A DNA stretch of 17,559 nt from Desulfobacterales bacterium (GTDB lineage Bacteria > Desulfobacterota > Desulfobacteria > Desulfobacterales > C00003106): the NCBI GenBank assembly GCA_030672555.1, contig DAOVGD010000080.1:1-17559 (forward strand), given 5' to 3'. Shown here piece after piece: positions 1 to 6,811 of the stretch. The stretch's first letter is position 1. The number at the start of each line of letters is the position of its first letter. A model generated the notes under the pieces. It saw only the letters and a program-made list of their open reading frames with translations. It had not been told where the DNA came from and made no database searches. Made by a program: the position numbers and the translations under genes.

Positions 1-344
1 ATCTCCTGTGCAAGCGTGACGATCCCGGGGTCAGACACGATAACGGCATCGGGACCGAGTTCCCCCAGAAATTTCAGATACTCTGCAATCGCTTCCAGCT
101 CAAAATTTCTCGGAAAGATGTTGCAGGCCACGTAGATCTTCACGCCCCGGCTGTGCGCAAATGATATTGCCTTTGGAAGTTCATCAGATGAAAAATTGCC
201 GGAAAAATTTCTGAGGCTAAATTCCTTCCCCGCAAGATAGACCGCATCCGCCCCGTAATGTATAGCGATCTCTAATTTCTCGAAATTCCCCGCAGGCGCC
301 AGGAGTTCTGCTCTTTTAATGCTGTTGACTGTTGTATGGGCCAT
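1..344 (-). CDS. Peptidase U32 family protein, N-terminal part (runs off the window)
   Basis: Reading leftwards from the ATG at 344, the frame is open to the window edge (114 codons) and begins MAHTTVNSIKRAELLAPAGN. The ELLAPAGNFEKL and HYGADAVYLAG segments, followed by a GPDAVIVSDPG segment, are hallmarks of the peptidase U32 family (YegQ/RlhA/YhbU-like). Several members act in tRNA or rRNA hydroxylation or in collagen-like protein degradation. The catalytic Cys region lies outside the window, so the subfamily cannot be told. A purine-rich ribosome binding site (complement of 355-360) sits 10 nt before the ATG. A good sigma-70-like promoter lies just upstream, so this is probably the first gene of its transcript. 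The family call is firm; the reaction is not known from this fragment. Confidence 0.88.
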   Translation of the reverse strand, partial: MAHTTVNSIKRAELLAPAGNFEKLEIAIHYGADAVYLAGKEFSLRNFSGNFSSDELPKAISFAHSRGVKIYVACNIFPRNFELEAIAEYLKFLGELGPDAVIVSDPGIVTLAQE

Positions 345-374
345 TATAATAATTCCACCTCTTAAGCTATTTGT

Positions 375-403
375 ACTATAAGAGGTTGAGCCTATAGTGT
401 CAA
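375..403 (-). promoter_or_regulatory. Sigma-70-like promoter of the U32 gene
   Basis: On the minus strand, a perfect -35 hexamer TTGACA (398-403) is followed after 17 nt by TATAGT (375-380). The predicted start of transcription is about 20 nt before the ribosome binding site of the U32 gene. It is back to back with the promoter of the toxin-antitoxin pair. Confidence 0.7.
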
Positions 404-405
404 CT

Positions 406-435
406 TGCTCTATTTGTTACTGCTCTATTTGTTAC
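406..435 (+). repeat. Perfect 15-bp tandem duplication upstream of the toxin-antitoxin promoter
   Basis: TGCTCTATTTGTTAC occurs twice in immediate succession (406-420 and 421-435). The second copy ends directly at the -35 hexamer. A shorter related word, CTATTTGTAC, lies further left near 367-376, inside the opposing promoter. It may be a duplicated regulator site or a simple slippage duplication. Confidence 0.75.
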
Positions 436-465
436 TTGACAGATGGGGTATTCTTTCCTTACAAT
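436..465 (+). promoter_or_regulatory. Promoter of the antitoxin-toxin operon
   Basis: TTGACA (436-441), then an 18-nt spacer and TACAAT (460-465), is close to sigma-70 consensus. The antitoxin start at 497 lies about 30 nt downstream, preceded by GGAGG at 486-490. Confidence 0.7.
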
Positions 466-478
466 GCGAGGTAAGGAA
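455..478 (+). promoter_or_regulatory. Inverted repeat over the -10 box, likely autoregulatory operator
   Basis: A perfect 8-bp inverted repeat, TTCCTTAC (455-462) and GTAAGGAA (471-478) with an 8-nt spacer, overlaps the -10 hexamer of the toxin-antitoxin promoter. AbrB/MazE-type antitoxins usually repress their own promoter through such palindromes, so this is the expected place and form of the operator. The binding itself is inferred. Confidence 0.6.
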
Positions 479-496
479 TTTCTACGGAGGTATGAA

Positions 497-742
497 ATGA
501 TATCGACAGTAACCACCAAGGGTCAGGTAACTATTCCGAAGGCGATTCGCGACTTGCTCAATATCCGACCAAATGACAAGGTAGATTTTATGCGGGAGGG
601 GAACAAGGTCTTCCTCGTACCGGTAAAAACTCTGAAAGACCTTCGGGGAAGCGTTGCGCCTTGCGCCAATAGTGACTTTAAGAAGGAACGGGCAATTGCA
701 AAGTCGGTGGTTGGCAAAAGGGTCATTAAGGAGATGAAATGA
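497..742 (+). CDS. AbrB/SpoVT-type antitoxin of a VapBC-like pair
   Basis: An 81-residue protein beginning MISTVTTKGQVTIPKAIRD. The TKGQVTIPKxIR motif in residues 6-18 is the diagnostic swapped-hairpin (SpoVT-AbrB) DNA-binding fold, covering about residues 3-45. The basic tail (about 50-81) is the expected toxin-wrapping part. I chose ATG 497 over the upstream in-frame ATG at 443 because GGAGG lies 6 nt before it and because 443 falls inside the promoter, between the -35 and -10 boxes. The stop overlaps the toxin start (ATGA at 739-742), so the two are translationally coupled, giving a classical antitoxin-first operon. It probably neutralises the toxin and represses the promoter through the palindrome over the -10 box. 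Confidence 0.88.
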   Translation: MISTVTTKGQVTIPKAIRDLLNIRPNDKVDFMREGNKVFLVPVKTLKDLRGSVAPCANSDFKKERAIAKSVVGKRVIKEMK

Positions 743-1149
743 GGTCATATTTTGTAGATACGAACCTTTTCATCCGATACCTTACCAATGACGACCCGAT
801 CAAGGCCGACAGGGTGGAAAAACTCTTAAACGACGCGGCCGCCGGCAAGGTTAGGCTGATGACCGCTGAAATGGTGCTGGCAGAAATGGTGTGGGTGCTT
901 GAGTCATTCTATGGCCTGAAACATGTCGAAATAGGGCAGATGGTAAAAGCGATCCTGGCAACTCCCGGACTTGAGGTATTGAATGGCGCTTTGGTGGAGA
1001 AGGCTGTGGAGTACTACCTGTCCCACAACGTAGATTTTATCGACGGTTACATTGCAGCAGTTATGAACAAACTTAAGATGTCCAACATCTACTCCTACGA
1101 CAAAAAGCACCTCACGAGGATTAAATCAATCAACAGGGAAGAGCCTTGA
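739..1149 (+). CDS. PIN-domain toxin (VapC-type ribonuclease)
   Basis: A 136-residue protein spanning a single PIN domain. The metal-binding acidic set is visible: D7 in FVDTNLFIR, E49 in LAEMVWVLE, D99 and D102 in VDFIDGYIAA, and D121 in YSYDKKHL. VapC toxins use these residues to hold Mg2+ and cut RNA, often initiator tRNA or the 23S sarcin-ricin loop; the target here cannot be read from sequence. The start overlaps the antitoxin stop by 4 nt. All active-site acids are intact, so the toxin should be functional. The pairing with an AbrB-fold antitoxin is one of the common VapBC arrangements. Confidence 0.9.
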   Translation: MRSYFVDTNLFIRYLTNDDPIKADRVEKLLNDAAAGKVRLMTAEMVLAEMVWVLESFYGLKHVEIGQMVKAILATPGLEVLNGALVEKAVEYYLSHNVDFIDGYIAAVMNKLKMSNIYSYDKKHLTRIKSINREEP

Positions 1150-1173
1150 GACTACGGAAACGAGGTGTTAACC

Positions 1174-1752
1174 ATGCATACACCGGTTTATGATTGTGTA
1201 ATGAAACGACGCTCGGTGCGTTGCTTTGAGCAGAAAGAAATTTCACCGGAGGTACTTAAAAAGCTGGTCAATGCAGGGCGCGTAGCGCCTTCGGCTGCAA
1301 ACAAGCAGCCTTTGGAATATATCATTGTCTCAGATCCTGACCTCAGGGATAAGGTGTTTGAGGCATTGAAATGGGCCGCGTACATTGCGCCAGAAGGGAC
1401 GCCCAAGGAGAGGGAAAAGCCGACTGCCTATATTATTATTGTGGTAAACAATAAGCACAAGATAGCGGATTTCGCACGCGATGTAGGGGCTGCTGCTGAA
1501 AATATCATTCTGACAGCCCTTGAAGAAGGAATTGGAAGCTGCTGGCTCAGATCAGTCGACCGGAAGAAAATGTGCGACATGTTTCAACTTCCAGAGCATA
1601 TAGAGGTAGATTCGGTACTCGCTCTCGGGTATCCCGGGGAGTCCCCTGTAATGGTGGATATGACCGATAGTATAAAGTACTGGAGAAAAGACGGAGTCCA
1701 TTACGTGCCAAAACGAAGATTAGATGATATATTGCATGTAAATAAATACTAA
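1174..1752 (+). CDS. Nitroreductase-family flavoprotein
   Basis: A 192-residue protein with the nitroreductase/FMN-binding pattern. The N-terminal RRSVRCF (12-18) and the APSAANKQP segment contact the flavin phosphate in this family. The later stretch around EEGIGSCWLRSVDR and the LALGYPGE motif form the second half of the FMN site. The family reduces nitro-compounds, quinones, flavins or, in some lineages, dehalogenates; the substrate here is unknown. I prefer ATG 1174 to GTG 1165 because GAGG (1162-1165) is placed 8 nt before the ATG and would overlap the GTG. It lies 24 nt after the toxin gene and may be read through from it. Its length is typical of small single-domain members, probably dimeric and cytoplasmic. 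Confidence 0.85.
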   Translation: MHTPVYDCVMKRRSVRCFEQKEISPEVLKKLVNAGRVAPSAANKQPLEYIIVSDPDLRDKVFEALKWAAYIAPEGTPKEREKPTAYIIIVVNNKHKIADFARDVGAAAENIILTALEEGIGSCWLRSVDRKKMCDMFQLPEHIEVDSVLALGYPGESPVMVDMTDSIKYWRKDGVHYVPKRRLDDILHVNKY

Positions 1753-1762
1753 CTATTCATCT

Positions 1763-1923
1763 CACGCAAAGGCGCAAAGGACGCAAAGGGGAATCTATAA
1801 ACTAAAGCTAATAAATTCAAAATTCTAAGCACGAAGTGAAGCATAAGCGCTCAACAAATTCGAATGACCAAAATTCAAAATTCGAAACCAAAAAAACTTT
1901 GCGCTCTTTGCGCCTTTGCGTGA
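1763..1923. repeat. Imperfect inverted repeat of GCAAAGG words (element 1)
   Basis: The left arm, 1763-1788, is made of CGCAAAG words at 8-9 nt intervals. The right arm, about 1897-1923, is its complement (GCGCTCTTTGCGCC core) with 2 mismatches in about 27. The loop is AT-rich and contains GCACGAAGTGAAGC (1829-1842), which recurs in the 5098-5313 element. AACTATT flanks the structure on both sides (1751-1757 and 1923-1929) and could be a target-site duplication. It fills the whole gap between the nitroreductase and the ferredoxin gene and has no coding potential. Repeats of this sort are dispersed in many deltaproteobacterial genomes. Confidence 0.8.
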
Positions 1924-1953
1924 ACTATTACAATAAATATCTATGGAGACTGT

Positions 1954-2382
1954 ATGTATTCTAAAATGCTTCTTCTCAGGTTTGACAAGAACAGTGTCGA
2001 GAAACCCATTGTCTGGCATTTGGTAAAGGATTTCGACCTGAGTTTTAATATACTTAAAGCCACCATTCTCCCCAGAAAAGAGGGCATCCTGGTGTTGGAA
2101 CTTACCGGGCACAGGAAAAATTTCACCAGGGGGGTCAAGTTCCTTAGAGATCAAGGTGTACATGTCCAGACCATGGGTCAGGATATAAAACTGAACAAAA
2201 AGAAATGTTACCACTGCGGCGCCTGCACAGCGGTCTGCCCTACCGGAGCGCTTTCGATCAAGCGCCCGGAGATGGAAATTATATTCGACAAGAAAAAATG
2301 CATTGCCTGTGAACTGTGCGTTCCTGCCTGTCCCCCGCGTGCCATGGAGGTCCGCGTGATGGAAAAGTTATTAATGTTATAA
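1954..2382 (+). CDS. NIL-domain 2[4Fe-4S] ferredoxin-like protein
   Basis: A 142-residue protein. Residues about 1-78 match an NIL domain: a small alpha/beta ligand-binding domain named after a conserved Asn-Ile-Leu, here F31-N32-I33-L34, and also found on methionine ABC transporters. Residues 79-142 form a ferredoxin with two CxxCxxCxxxCP motifs: C85, C88, C91, C95 and C116, C119, C122, C126. Such proteins have been linked to sulfur assimilation and homocysteine formation in methanogens. TGGAGA precedes the ATG by about 5 nt. It ends 3 nt before mnmA, so both are surely on one transcript, which suggests electron or cluster or sulfur delivery for tRNA thiolation. That partnership is inference. 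Confidence 0.88.
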   Translation: MYSKMLLLRFDKNSVEKPIVWHLVKDFDLSFNILKATILPRKEGILVLELTGHRKNFTRGVKFLRDQGVHVQTMGQDIKLNKKKCYHCGACTAVCPTGALSIKRPEMEIIFDKKKCIACELCVPACPPRAMEVRVMEKLLML

Positions 2383-2385
2383 ACT

Positions 2386-3459
2386 ATGAAACCCTCAATG
2401 GCCGTAGCCCTAAGCGGCGGTGTTGACTCTCTGGTCGCCGCTGCCTTGTTAAAAAAAGATAAAAAAGATATTATCGGAATCCATTTTAGAACAGGCTTTG
2501 AAAAGGAAGCTTCGAACTCTAAACACACCCCCCATACTTCTCTTGAGTCTCGTCTAAAGGCCGCGGCAGAGGCCTTGGATATTCCTCTCGCTTTTGTAGA
2601 TATCTCTGAACGATTTCGTGCTGATGTAGTCCGCTATTTCCTCCGGGAATATCAGAACGGTCGCACACCAAACCCCTGTATGGTCTGCAACAGACACATC
2701 AAGTTCGGGGAACTCCTCGACAAGGCACGCGATCTGGGAGCAAGGTATTTAGCTACCGGGCATTATGCAAGGGTTGCACAAAGCCCTCTTGGAAGATTTC
2801 AACTGTTGCGGGGTGTTGACCGCAGCAAGGACCAATCATACTTTCTCGCCCTCCTTACACAGGACCAGCTCGAGTCCGCCTGTTTCCCGCTCGGCAGCTA
2901 TACCAAGGAGGATGTGAGAAATATGGCAAGGAGATTCAATATAGCCCCTCTTGTAGAGGAGGAAAGTCAGGAAATCTGTTTCATAGAGGGAAACGATTAT
3001 CCTCGCTTTCTGGCAAAGGAAGGTATACATGGTAGTCCCGGCCCTATAGTCGACCATACCGGAAAGAGGATCGGAACTCATCAGGGACTCTTTGCCTATA
3101 CCATAGGGCAACGACGGGGTATTGGGATACCGGCAGCAGAGCCCTATTACGTCATTCGTATAGAGACAGAAAAGAATCAGCTCGTTGTAGGGCACGAATC
3201 AGAACTCTATTCCACTGAATGTGAAGTTGAAGGAATAAACTGGATTGCGCTACCGCCGGACGGTCCAATCAAAGTCGAAACCCGTATCCGGTACAGGCAT
3301 AAGGAAGCGCCATCCGTATTAATCCCAAGGAATAACAATAAAGCCCTCGTACGATTCGACAGCCCGCAGGAGGCTGTGACACCAGGCCAGGGCGCGGTCT
3401 TTTATGAGGGGGAAAAGGTAATAGGAGGGGGCTGGATCAAGTTAGCTGATAGAGGATAG
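2386..3459 (+). CDS. mnmA: tRNA-specific 2-thiouridylase MnmA
   Basis: 357 residues, the normal MnmA length. The enzyme adenylates and thiolates U34 of Lys, Glu and Gln tRNAs. The PP-loop SGGVDS is at residues 10-15. The catalytic region reads NPCMVCNRHIKF with C98 and C101, and the second conserved Cys is C198 in QEICFIEGND. GHYAR (125-129), SKDQSYFL (147-154) and the C-terminal barrel ending in GQGAVFYEGEKVIGGGWI are all typical. E. coli MnmA has Asp (NPDILC) where this protein has C98, so three cysteines are in place to hold a [4Fe-4S] cluster, as in cluster-dependent thiolases. The gene follows the ferredoxin after 3 nt. No clear own ribosome binding site is seen, suggesting coupling. Confidence 0.97.
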   Translation: MKPSMAVALSGGVDSLVAAALLKKDKKDIIGIHFRTGFEKEASNSKHTPHTSLESRLKAAAEALDIPLAFVDISERFRADVVRYFLREYQNGRTPNPCMVCNRHIKFGELLDKARDLGARYLATGHYARVAQSPLGRFQLLRGVDRSKDQSYFLALLTQDQLESACFPLGSYTKEDVRNMARRFNIAPLVEEESQEICFIEGNDYPRFLAKEGIHGSPGPIVDHTGKRIGTHQGLFAYTIGQRRGIGIPAAEPYYVIRIETEKNQLVVGHESELYSTECEVEGINWIALPPDGPIKVETRIRYRHKEAPSVLIPRNNNKALVRFDSPQEAVTPGQGAVFYEGEKVIGGGWIKLADRG

Positions 3460-3752
3460 AGGACAGAGAATAGAGAATAGAAGTCAGAGGACAAAGGGTA
3501 GAGCTGAAAGCTCAAAGCTGAAGGCTGAAAGCTAAGAGGACAGAGAAATTACCGATGAACCGGCGAGTTGGAGAATCGGCGAACCGGTGAGCAAAGAACA
3601 GATCTCCGTTTCTCCGCTTCCCCGTTTCCTAATCATTCTGACCCCTGATTTCTAACATCTGTTTTCTGACTTCTGACATCTGTTTTCTGACCTCTGACAT
3701 CTGTTTTCTGACCTCTGTTTTCTGACCTCTGACCTCTAACCTCTGACCTCTA
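3460..3752. repeat. Long imperfect purine/pyrimidine inverted repeat (element 2)
   Basis: The gap between mnmA and mtaB holds no gene. Its left side (3450-3500) is a run of GAGGATA/GAGGACA/GAGAATA words, followed by AAGCTGAAAGC words (3502-3537) and GGCGAAC words (3555-3592). The right side (3600-3752) has matching pyrimidine words: TCTCCG and CCCCG, then ATCTGTTTTCTGAC and CTCTGAC repeats. The two sides are roughly complementary, so the whole gap can fold into one long irregular hairpin. The repeats are short and degenerate; no promoter stands out. Confidence 0.7.
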
Positions 3753-3759
3753 ACACCCA

Positions 3760-3787
3760 ATGACAAATGACAAATGACAAATGACAA
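3760..3787 (+). repeat. Heptamer tandem repeat (ATGACAA x4) overlapping the mtaB start
   Basis: ATGACAA is repeated four times without error, followed by ATGG. Each unit carries an ATG, and because 7 is not a multiple of 3 the ATGs fall successively in all three frames. Only the third (3774) is in the mtaB frame. No Shine-Dalgarno sequence is visible before the array. Confidence 0.9.
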
Positions 3788-5117
3788 ATGGTATAATATT
3801 ACCACTCTCGGCTGTAAGGTGAACCAATATGAATCGGCCGCTATAATGGAAGAGATGCATCAATCGGGATGGGAATCTGTCTCCAAGCATTCCCCTGCCG
3901 ACCTTTGCATAATCAATACCTGCACGGTTACCCAAAAAGCATCCATGCAGTCCCGTCAGGCAATGCGGCAGGCGATTAAGTCGAATCCGAACGCCGTTAT
4001 TATCGTAACCGGCTGCTATGCCCAGGTGGCCCCTGAAGAGATTGGCGCTATCTCCGGTGTAGACTATATCATAGGACACTACAAAAAACCTCAAATCGCA
4101 AAGATAGCAGATGGACTAAAACATTGTGATTCGCCTAAGATTGACATACCCGATCTAAGAGCAAGGGCTCACATTGCTCCTTTTCAGGATATGCCTGTCA
4201 CAAATTTTGCGGGTAGGACACGTCCGTTTCTCAAGATTCAGGATGGTTGCAATGCCTTCTGCTCTTATTGCATTGTCCCATATGCGCGTGGTAAGAGCAG
4301 AAGCCTCCCCCCGGAAATCCTTTTGGAGCGAATAAAAAAGATGTCTGACAAGGGTTACCAGGAAGTGGTCCTGACCGGAATCCACCTGGGAAAGTATGGG
4401 CTTGACCTCACCCCTGCCACAGATCTTTTCCAGATCTTAAAGGAAATCGAATCATCTCCCGTGAATCTAAGAGTACGCCTTAGTTCCATAGAGCCAACGG
4501 AAATATTAGACGATTTGATCGATTTTATAGCAAATTCGCAGAAAGTTTGTCATCACCTCCACATTCCTCTTCAGAGCGGAGACGACAGAATTCTGAAACG
4601 GATGAACCGAAGGTATTCCTCGCAATTCTACAAAGACTTAATTGCAAAACTTAATCTGCGAATTCCTGACATTGGGATTGGTGTGGACGTATTAGTAGGG
4701 TTTCCCGGAGAAAGTGACAGATGTTTTAACAACACGATGTCGTTTATTCGGAACCTTCCTGTCTCATATTTGCATATATTCCCATTTTCAAGACGCCTTG
4801 GGACACCGGCTTACGATTTTAGCGATCAGATCCCATCTAAGACCATTAAGCAACGGTGTATGGCATTAAAAAGATTGGATGAGGAAAAGCGGAAGGCCTT
4901 TTATAGTCGCTTTATTGGTCAAAAGGTATCGATTCTGGTAGAAGAAACCCCGGATCGAATGACCGGCAGGTTGAAAGGCGTGACGAGCAACTATATTCCA
5001 GTGGCCTTGGAGGGTAAAACAGACAGTTTAAACAGACTAACCAGAGTAAGGCTCATTCGCCTTGAAGGCAAAAAAGTTATTGGGTACCAACCCGATCGAG
5101 ACCTTTGCAAAACGTGA
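3774..5117 (+). CDS. mtaB: tRNA (N6-threonylcarbamoyladenosine(37)-C2)-methylthiotransferase MtaB
   Basis: 447-residue radical-SAM methylthiotransferase that converts t6A37 to ms2t6A37 in tRNAs reading ANN codons. The N-terminal domain has C14 in LGCKVNQYES (the MtaB rather than MiaB/RimO signature), C50 in NTCTVT and C81 in TGCYAQ, which hold the auxiliary cluster. The radical-SAM cluster is CNAFCSYC (C159, C163, C166). A TRAM domain (about 385-440) binds tRNA. The start lies inside a heptamer repeat; ATG 3774 is the only usable in-frame start before the first conserved motif. The last codons (DLCKT and stop) come from the inverted repeat at 5098-5313, so the native C-terminus may have been replaced. 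It follows mnmA, another tRNA-sulfuration gene. Confidence 0.95.
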   Translation: MTNDKWYNITTLGCKVNQYESAAIMEEMHQSGWESVSKHSPADLCIINTCTVTQKASMQSRQAMRQAIKSNPNAVIIVTGCYAQVAPEEIGAISGVDYIIGHYKKPQIAKIADGLKHCDSPKIDIPDLRARAHIAPFQDMPVTNFAGRTRPFLKIQDGCNAFCSYCIVPYARGKSRSLPPEILLERIKKMSDKGYQEVVLTGIHLGKYGLDLTPATDLFQILKEIESSPVNLRVRLSSIEPTEILDDLIDFIANSQKVCHHLHIPLQSGDDRILKRMNRRYSSQFYKDLIAKLNLRIPDIGIGVDVLVGFPGESDRCFNNTMSFIRNLPVSYLHIFPFSRRLGTPAYDFSDQIPSKTIKQRCMALKRLDEEKRKAFYSRFIGQKVSILVEETPDRMTGRLKGVTSNYIPVALEGKTDSLNRLTRVRLIRLEGKKVIGYQPDRDLCKT

Positions 5118-5313
5118 CATTTTTTCGTCAGGCAAGTTGAGCGAAGTGAAATCCCGTCGCCGGGGGAAGGCGAGAATTTTAACCCCGTTAATTAACGGGA
5201 CAAGCCTCTGGAATACATTATGTATTTCGAGGATTAAAATGTGAAGCCTGACGCCGCATCACGGGCACGAAGTGAAGCGTCAGCGCTCATAATGGCAGTT
5301 TTGCAAAGGTCTC
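5098..5313. repeat. Inverted-repeat element between convergent genes (element 3)
   Basis: Perfect 16-bp terminal arms: GAGACCTTTGCAAAAC (5098-5113) and its complement (5298-5313). They extend outward as GATC with one bulged base. Inside are a perfect palindrome, CCCGTTAATTAACGGG (5184-5199), a weaker hairpin around 5205-5233, and GCACGAAGTGAAGC (5265-5278) shared with element 1. The left arm supplies the end of mtaB, and the right end touches the stop of the GGDEF gene. It has no coding potential. It could be a MITE-like element that also works as a two-way terminator. Confidence 0.8.
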
Positions 5314-5316
5314 CGA

Positions 5317-6213
5317 TCATGAGTGATCCTTCTGGCCATAGAAAATAATTCTGTTTCCCCCATTTCGTTTGCACTCATAAAGGGCGGCATCGGCCTGTCG
5401 TATCAGGTTGTTAACGTTGTCGGTCACGTCCTTACCAATATCTTCCAACTTGGCGACCCCGACACTCAATGAGGTTGGCGCAAAGTTTCTGCGCTCGTAA
5501 TTTCTGCGGAGCCTACTTGTAATCTCTTTGCACTGTTTTTTATTTGCTTGGGGAATAATAAGGGCAAATTCATCCCCCCCATAACGATATCCCACATCCA
5601 CATCTTTCCTGGTCGACTCCGCTACAACTTCTGCTATTGCGATTAGTACCGCATCCCCTTCCTGGTGGCCATATTGATCATTATAGTCTTTAAACTTATC
5701 TATATCACACAACACTAAAAAAAGATTATATTGCTGACGGAGCGCCCTGCCGACCTCCTCACTTAATCGTATATTAAAGCTCCTTCTGTTATTCATATTG
5801 GTCAATCCATCCTTCATCGAAAGCCGGGTCAACTCCATTTTCAGGGTACGTTCACGTATAATTCGGTTCAACTTTGCTTGCAATTCATTTATGTGAAAAG
5901 GTTTTGTTATAAAATCAGAAGCGCCTACTTCAATCAGGTCGGTATACTGATATTTGTTGTTATGAGCTGTAATTGCAATTGTGTCCACATCCGGATATTC
6001 CTTTGTTAACTCGCGGATAAGGTCCATCCCATTCATCCTTGGCATTTCAAGATCGGTAATGACTATAGCAAAAGAACCTTCCTTAAACTTTTCAAGGGCT
6101 TCCACCCCATCTTGCGCAACTTCGCAATCATAACCAAACTCTGTCACCATTTCAGATAACACATTCAGTATTCCTAGTTCATCATCCACGCACAATATAT
6201 TTTGTCGTTTCAT
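5317..6213 (-). CDS. Response regulator with REC and GGDEF domains (diguanylate cyclase)
   Basis: 298 residues. Residues 3-118 form a receiver domain: D10 and D11, phospho-acceptor D54 in ITDLEMP, T82 in ITAHN and K104 in TKPF. After a short helix, the GGDEF domain (about 130-295) has DGLTNMNNRRSF, LCDIDKFKDYND (metal and substrate binding) and the catalytic YGGDEF (211-216), all intact. It should make c-di-GMP from GTP when phosphorylated. The inhibitory I-site five residues before GGDEF reads KDVD instead of RxxD, so product inhibition may be weakened. No kinase is adjacent, so it is an orphan regulator here. It is transcribed against mtaB and separated from it only by an inverted-repeat element. 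Confidence 0.95.
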   Translation of the reverse strand: MKRQNILCVDDELGILNVLSEMVTEFGYDCEVAQDGVEALEKFKEGSFAIVITDLEMPRMNGMDLIRELTKEYPDVDTIAITAHNNKYQYTDLIEVGASDFITKPFHINELQAKLNRIIRERTLKMELTRLSMKDGLTNMNNRRSFNIRLSEEVGRALRQQYNLFLVLCDIDKFKDYNDQYGHQEGDAVLIAIAEVVAESTRKDVDVGYRYGGDEFALIIPQANKKQCKEITSRLRRNYERRNFAPTSLSVGVAKLEDIGKDVTDNVNNLIRQADAALYECKRNGGNRIIFYGQKDHS

Positions 6214-6265
6214 AAAATCAGCCTTGAAACCTTATTGAAAAACCTCTCTTGTAACTTAACTATTC

Positions 6266-6401
6266 TGCCACCAAGACACAAAGGCACAAATGGAATAATG
6301 ATTTAAATTGTGAATACTTATCTAAAGAACAAACCAGAAACCCAAATATAGGAATAAAAAAAATAACTTTATAATCTTGGTGCCTTGGTGTCTTTGTGGC
6401 A
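6266..6401. repeat. Imperfect inverted repeat of CACAAAGG words (element 4)
   Basis: Left arm 6266-6290 (TGCCACCAAGACACAAAGG core) and right arm 6375-6401 (CTTGGTGTCTTTGTGGCA core) pair with about 4 mismatches in 25. The arms repeat a (C)AAAG-AC/GC word every 8 nt. The loop is AT-rich. It lies in the 598-bp gap between the GGDEF gene and the ClpX-like gene and has no coding potential. Confidence 0.75.
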
Positions 6402-6464
6402 ATGTGCTTGAGTAGTTACTGTTTTTTTATGGCCTCATATGGCAAAAATTGCAAGGGGAAAGTG

Positions 6465-6671
6465 GATGATTTCGCAAAAAGTCTCGACAACTCGTCATTT
6501 CGAGCGAAGCGAGAAATCGTTATCCTGTAATATGCTGAAAATATAAGATTTCTCCCTGCGGTCGACCTGCCCGCCATTGCCAGAGATGTGGGCACATAAG
6601 CTGAATGCTGTCTCAGGCGTTGGCAGGCGGGAATAACAAATTCGTTGAATCCGACTTTTTGCGAAGTCATC
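6465..6671. repeat. Inverted-repeat element with nested hairpins (element 5)
   Basis: The outer arms GATGATTTCGCAAAAAGTC (6465-6483) and the complement at 6653-6671 match at 18 of 19 positions. Inside, CCCGCC...GAGA around 6570-6587 pairs with TCTC...GGCGGG around 6611-6631, and TTTCGAGCGAAGCGAGAAA (6498-6516) forms a small hairpin. This is the form of a structured MITE-like element. The short stretch between it and element 4 (6402-6464) shows nothing recognisable. Confidence 0.75.
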
Positions 6672-6700
6672 AAAGTTGGTGATTGCGGGAAAAAGGAGGG

Positions 6701-6729
6701 TTGAAATTCTCTTAAAAGATGATTATAGT
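6701..6729 (+). promoter_or_regulatory. Promoter of the ClpX-like gene
   Basis: TTGAAA (6701-6706), a 17-nt spacer and TATAGT (6724-6729) form a strong sigma-70-like promoter. It gives a leader of about 75 nt before the ATG at 6812. The leader contains a near-palindrome centred on TTTTAAAA (6740-6757). The element also argues against a start at 6719, which would sit inside the promoter. Confidence 0.65.
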
Positions 6730-6811
6730 CAAAAATCAAGGCTTTTTAAAAGAGGCCGTTTCAAAGACTATATTATATTACGCCTTATCAGAACAAGAAA
6801 CGGAGTGTTGC

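Noticed and set aside
1825..2214. 129-residue minus-strand frame across element 1 and the ferredoxin gene
   Set aside because: It begins in coding sequence of the opposite strand and ends in repeat sequence; no conserved motif.
3460..3790. Possible CRISPR array in the repeat-rich gap before mtaB
   Set aside because: The words are only 7-14 bp, directly abutting and degenerate, with no unique spacers and no cas genes.
5062..5244. 60-residue frame running from the mtaB end into element 3
   Set aside because: It is translated repeat sequence in a different frame from mtaB, with no ribosome binding site or similarity.
6719..6811. N-terminal extension of the ClpX-like protein to ATG 6719
   Set aside because: The extra 31 codons overlap the TATAGT box of a strong promoter, and ATG 6812 has CGGAG at the right distance.
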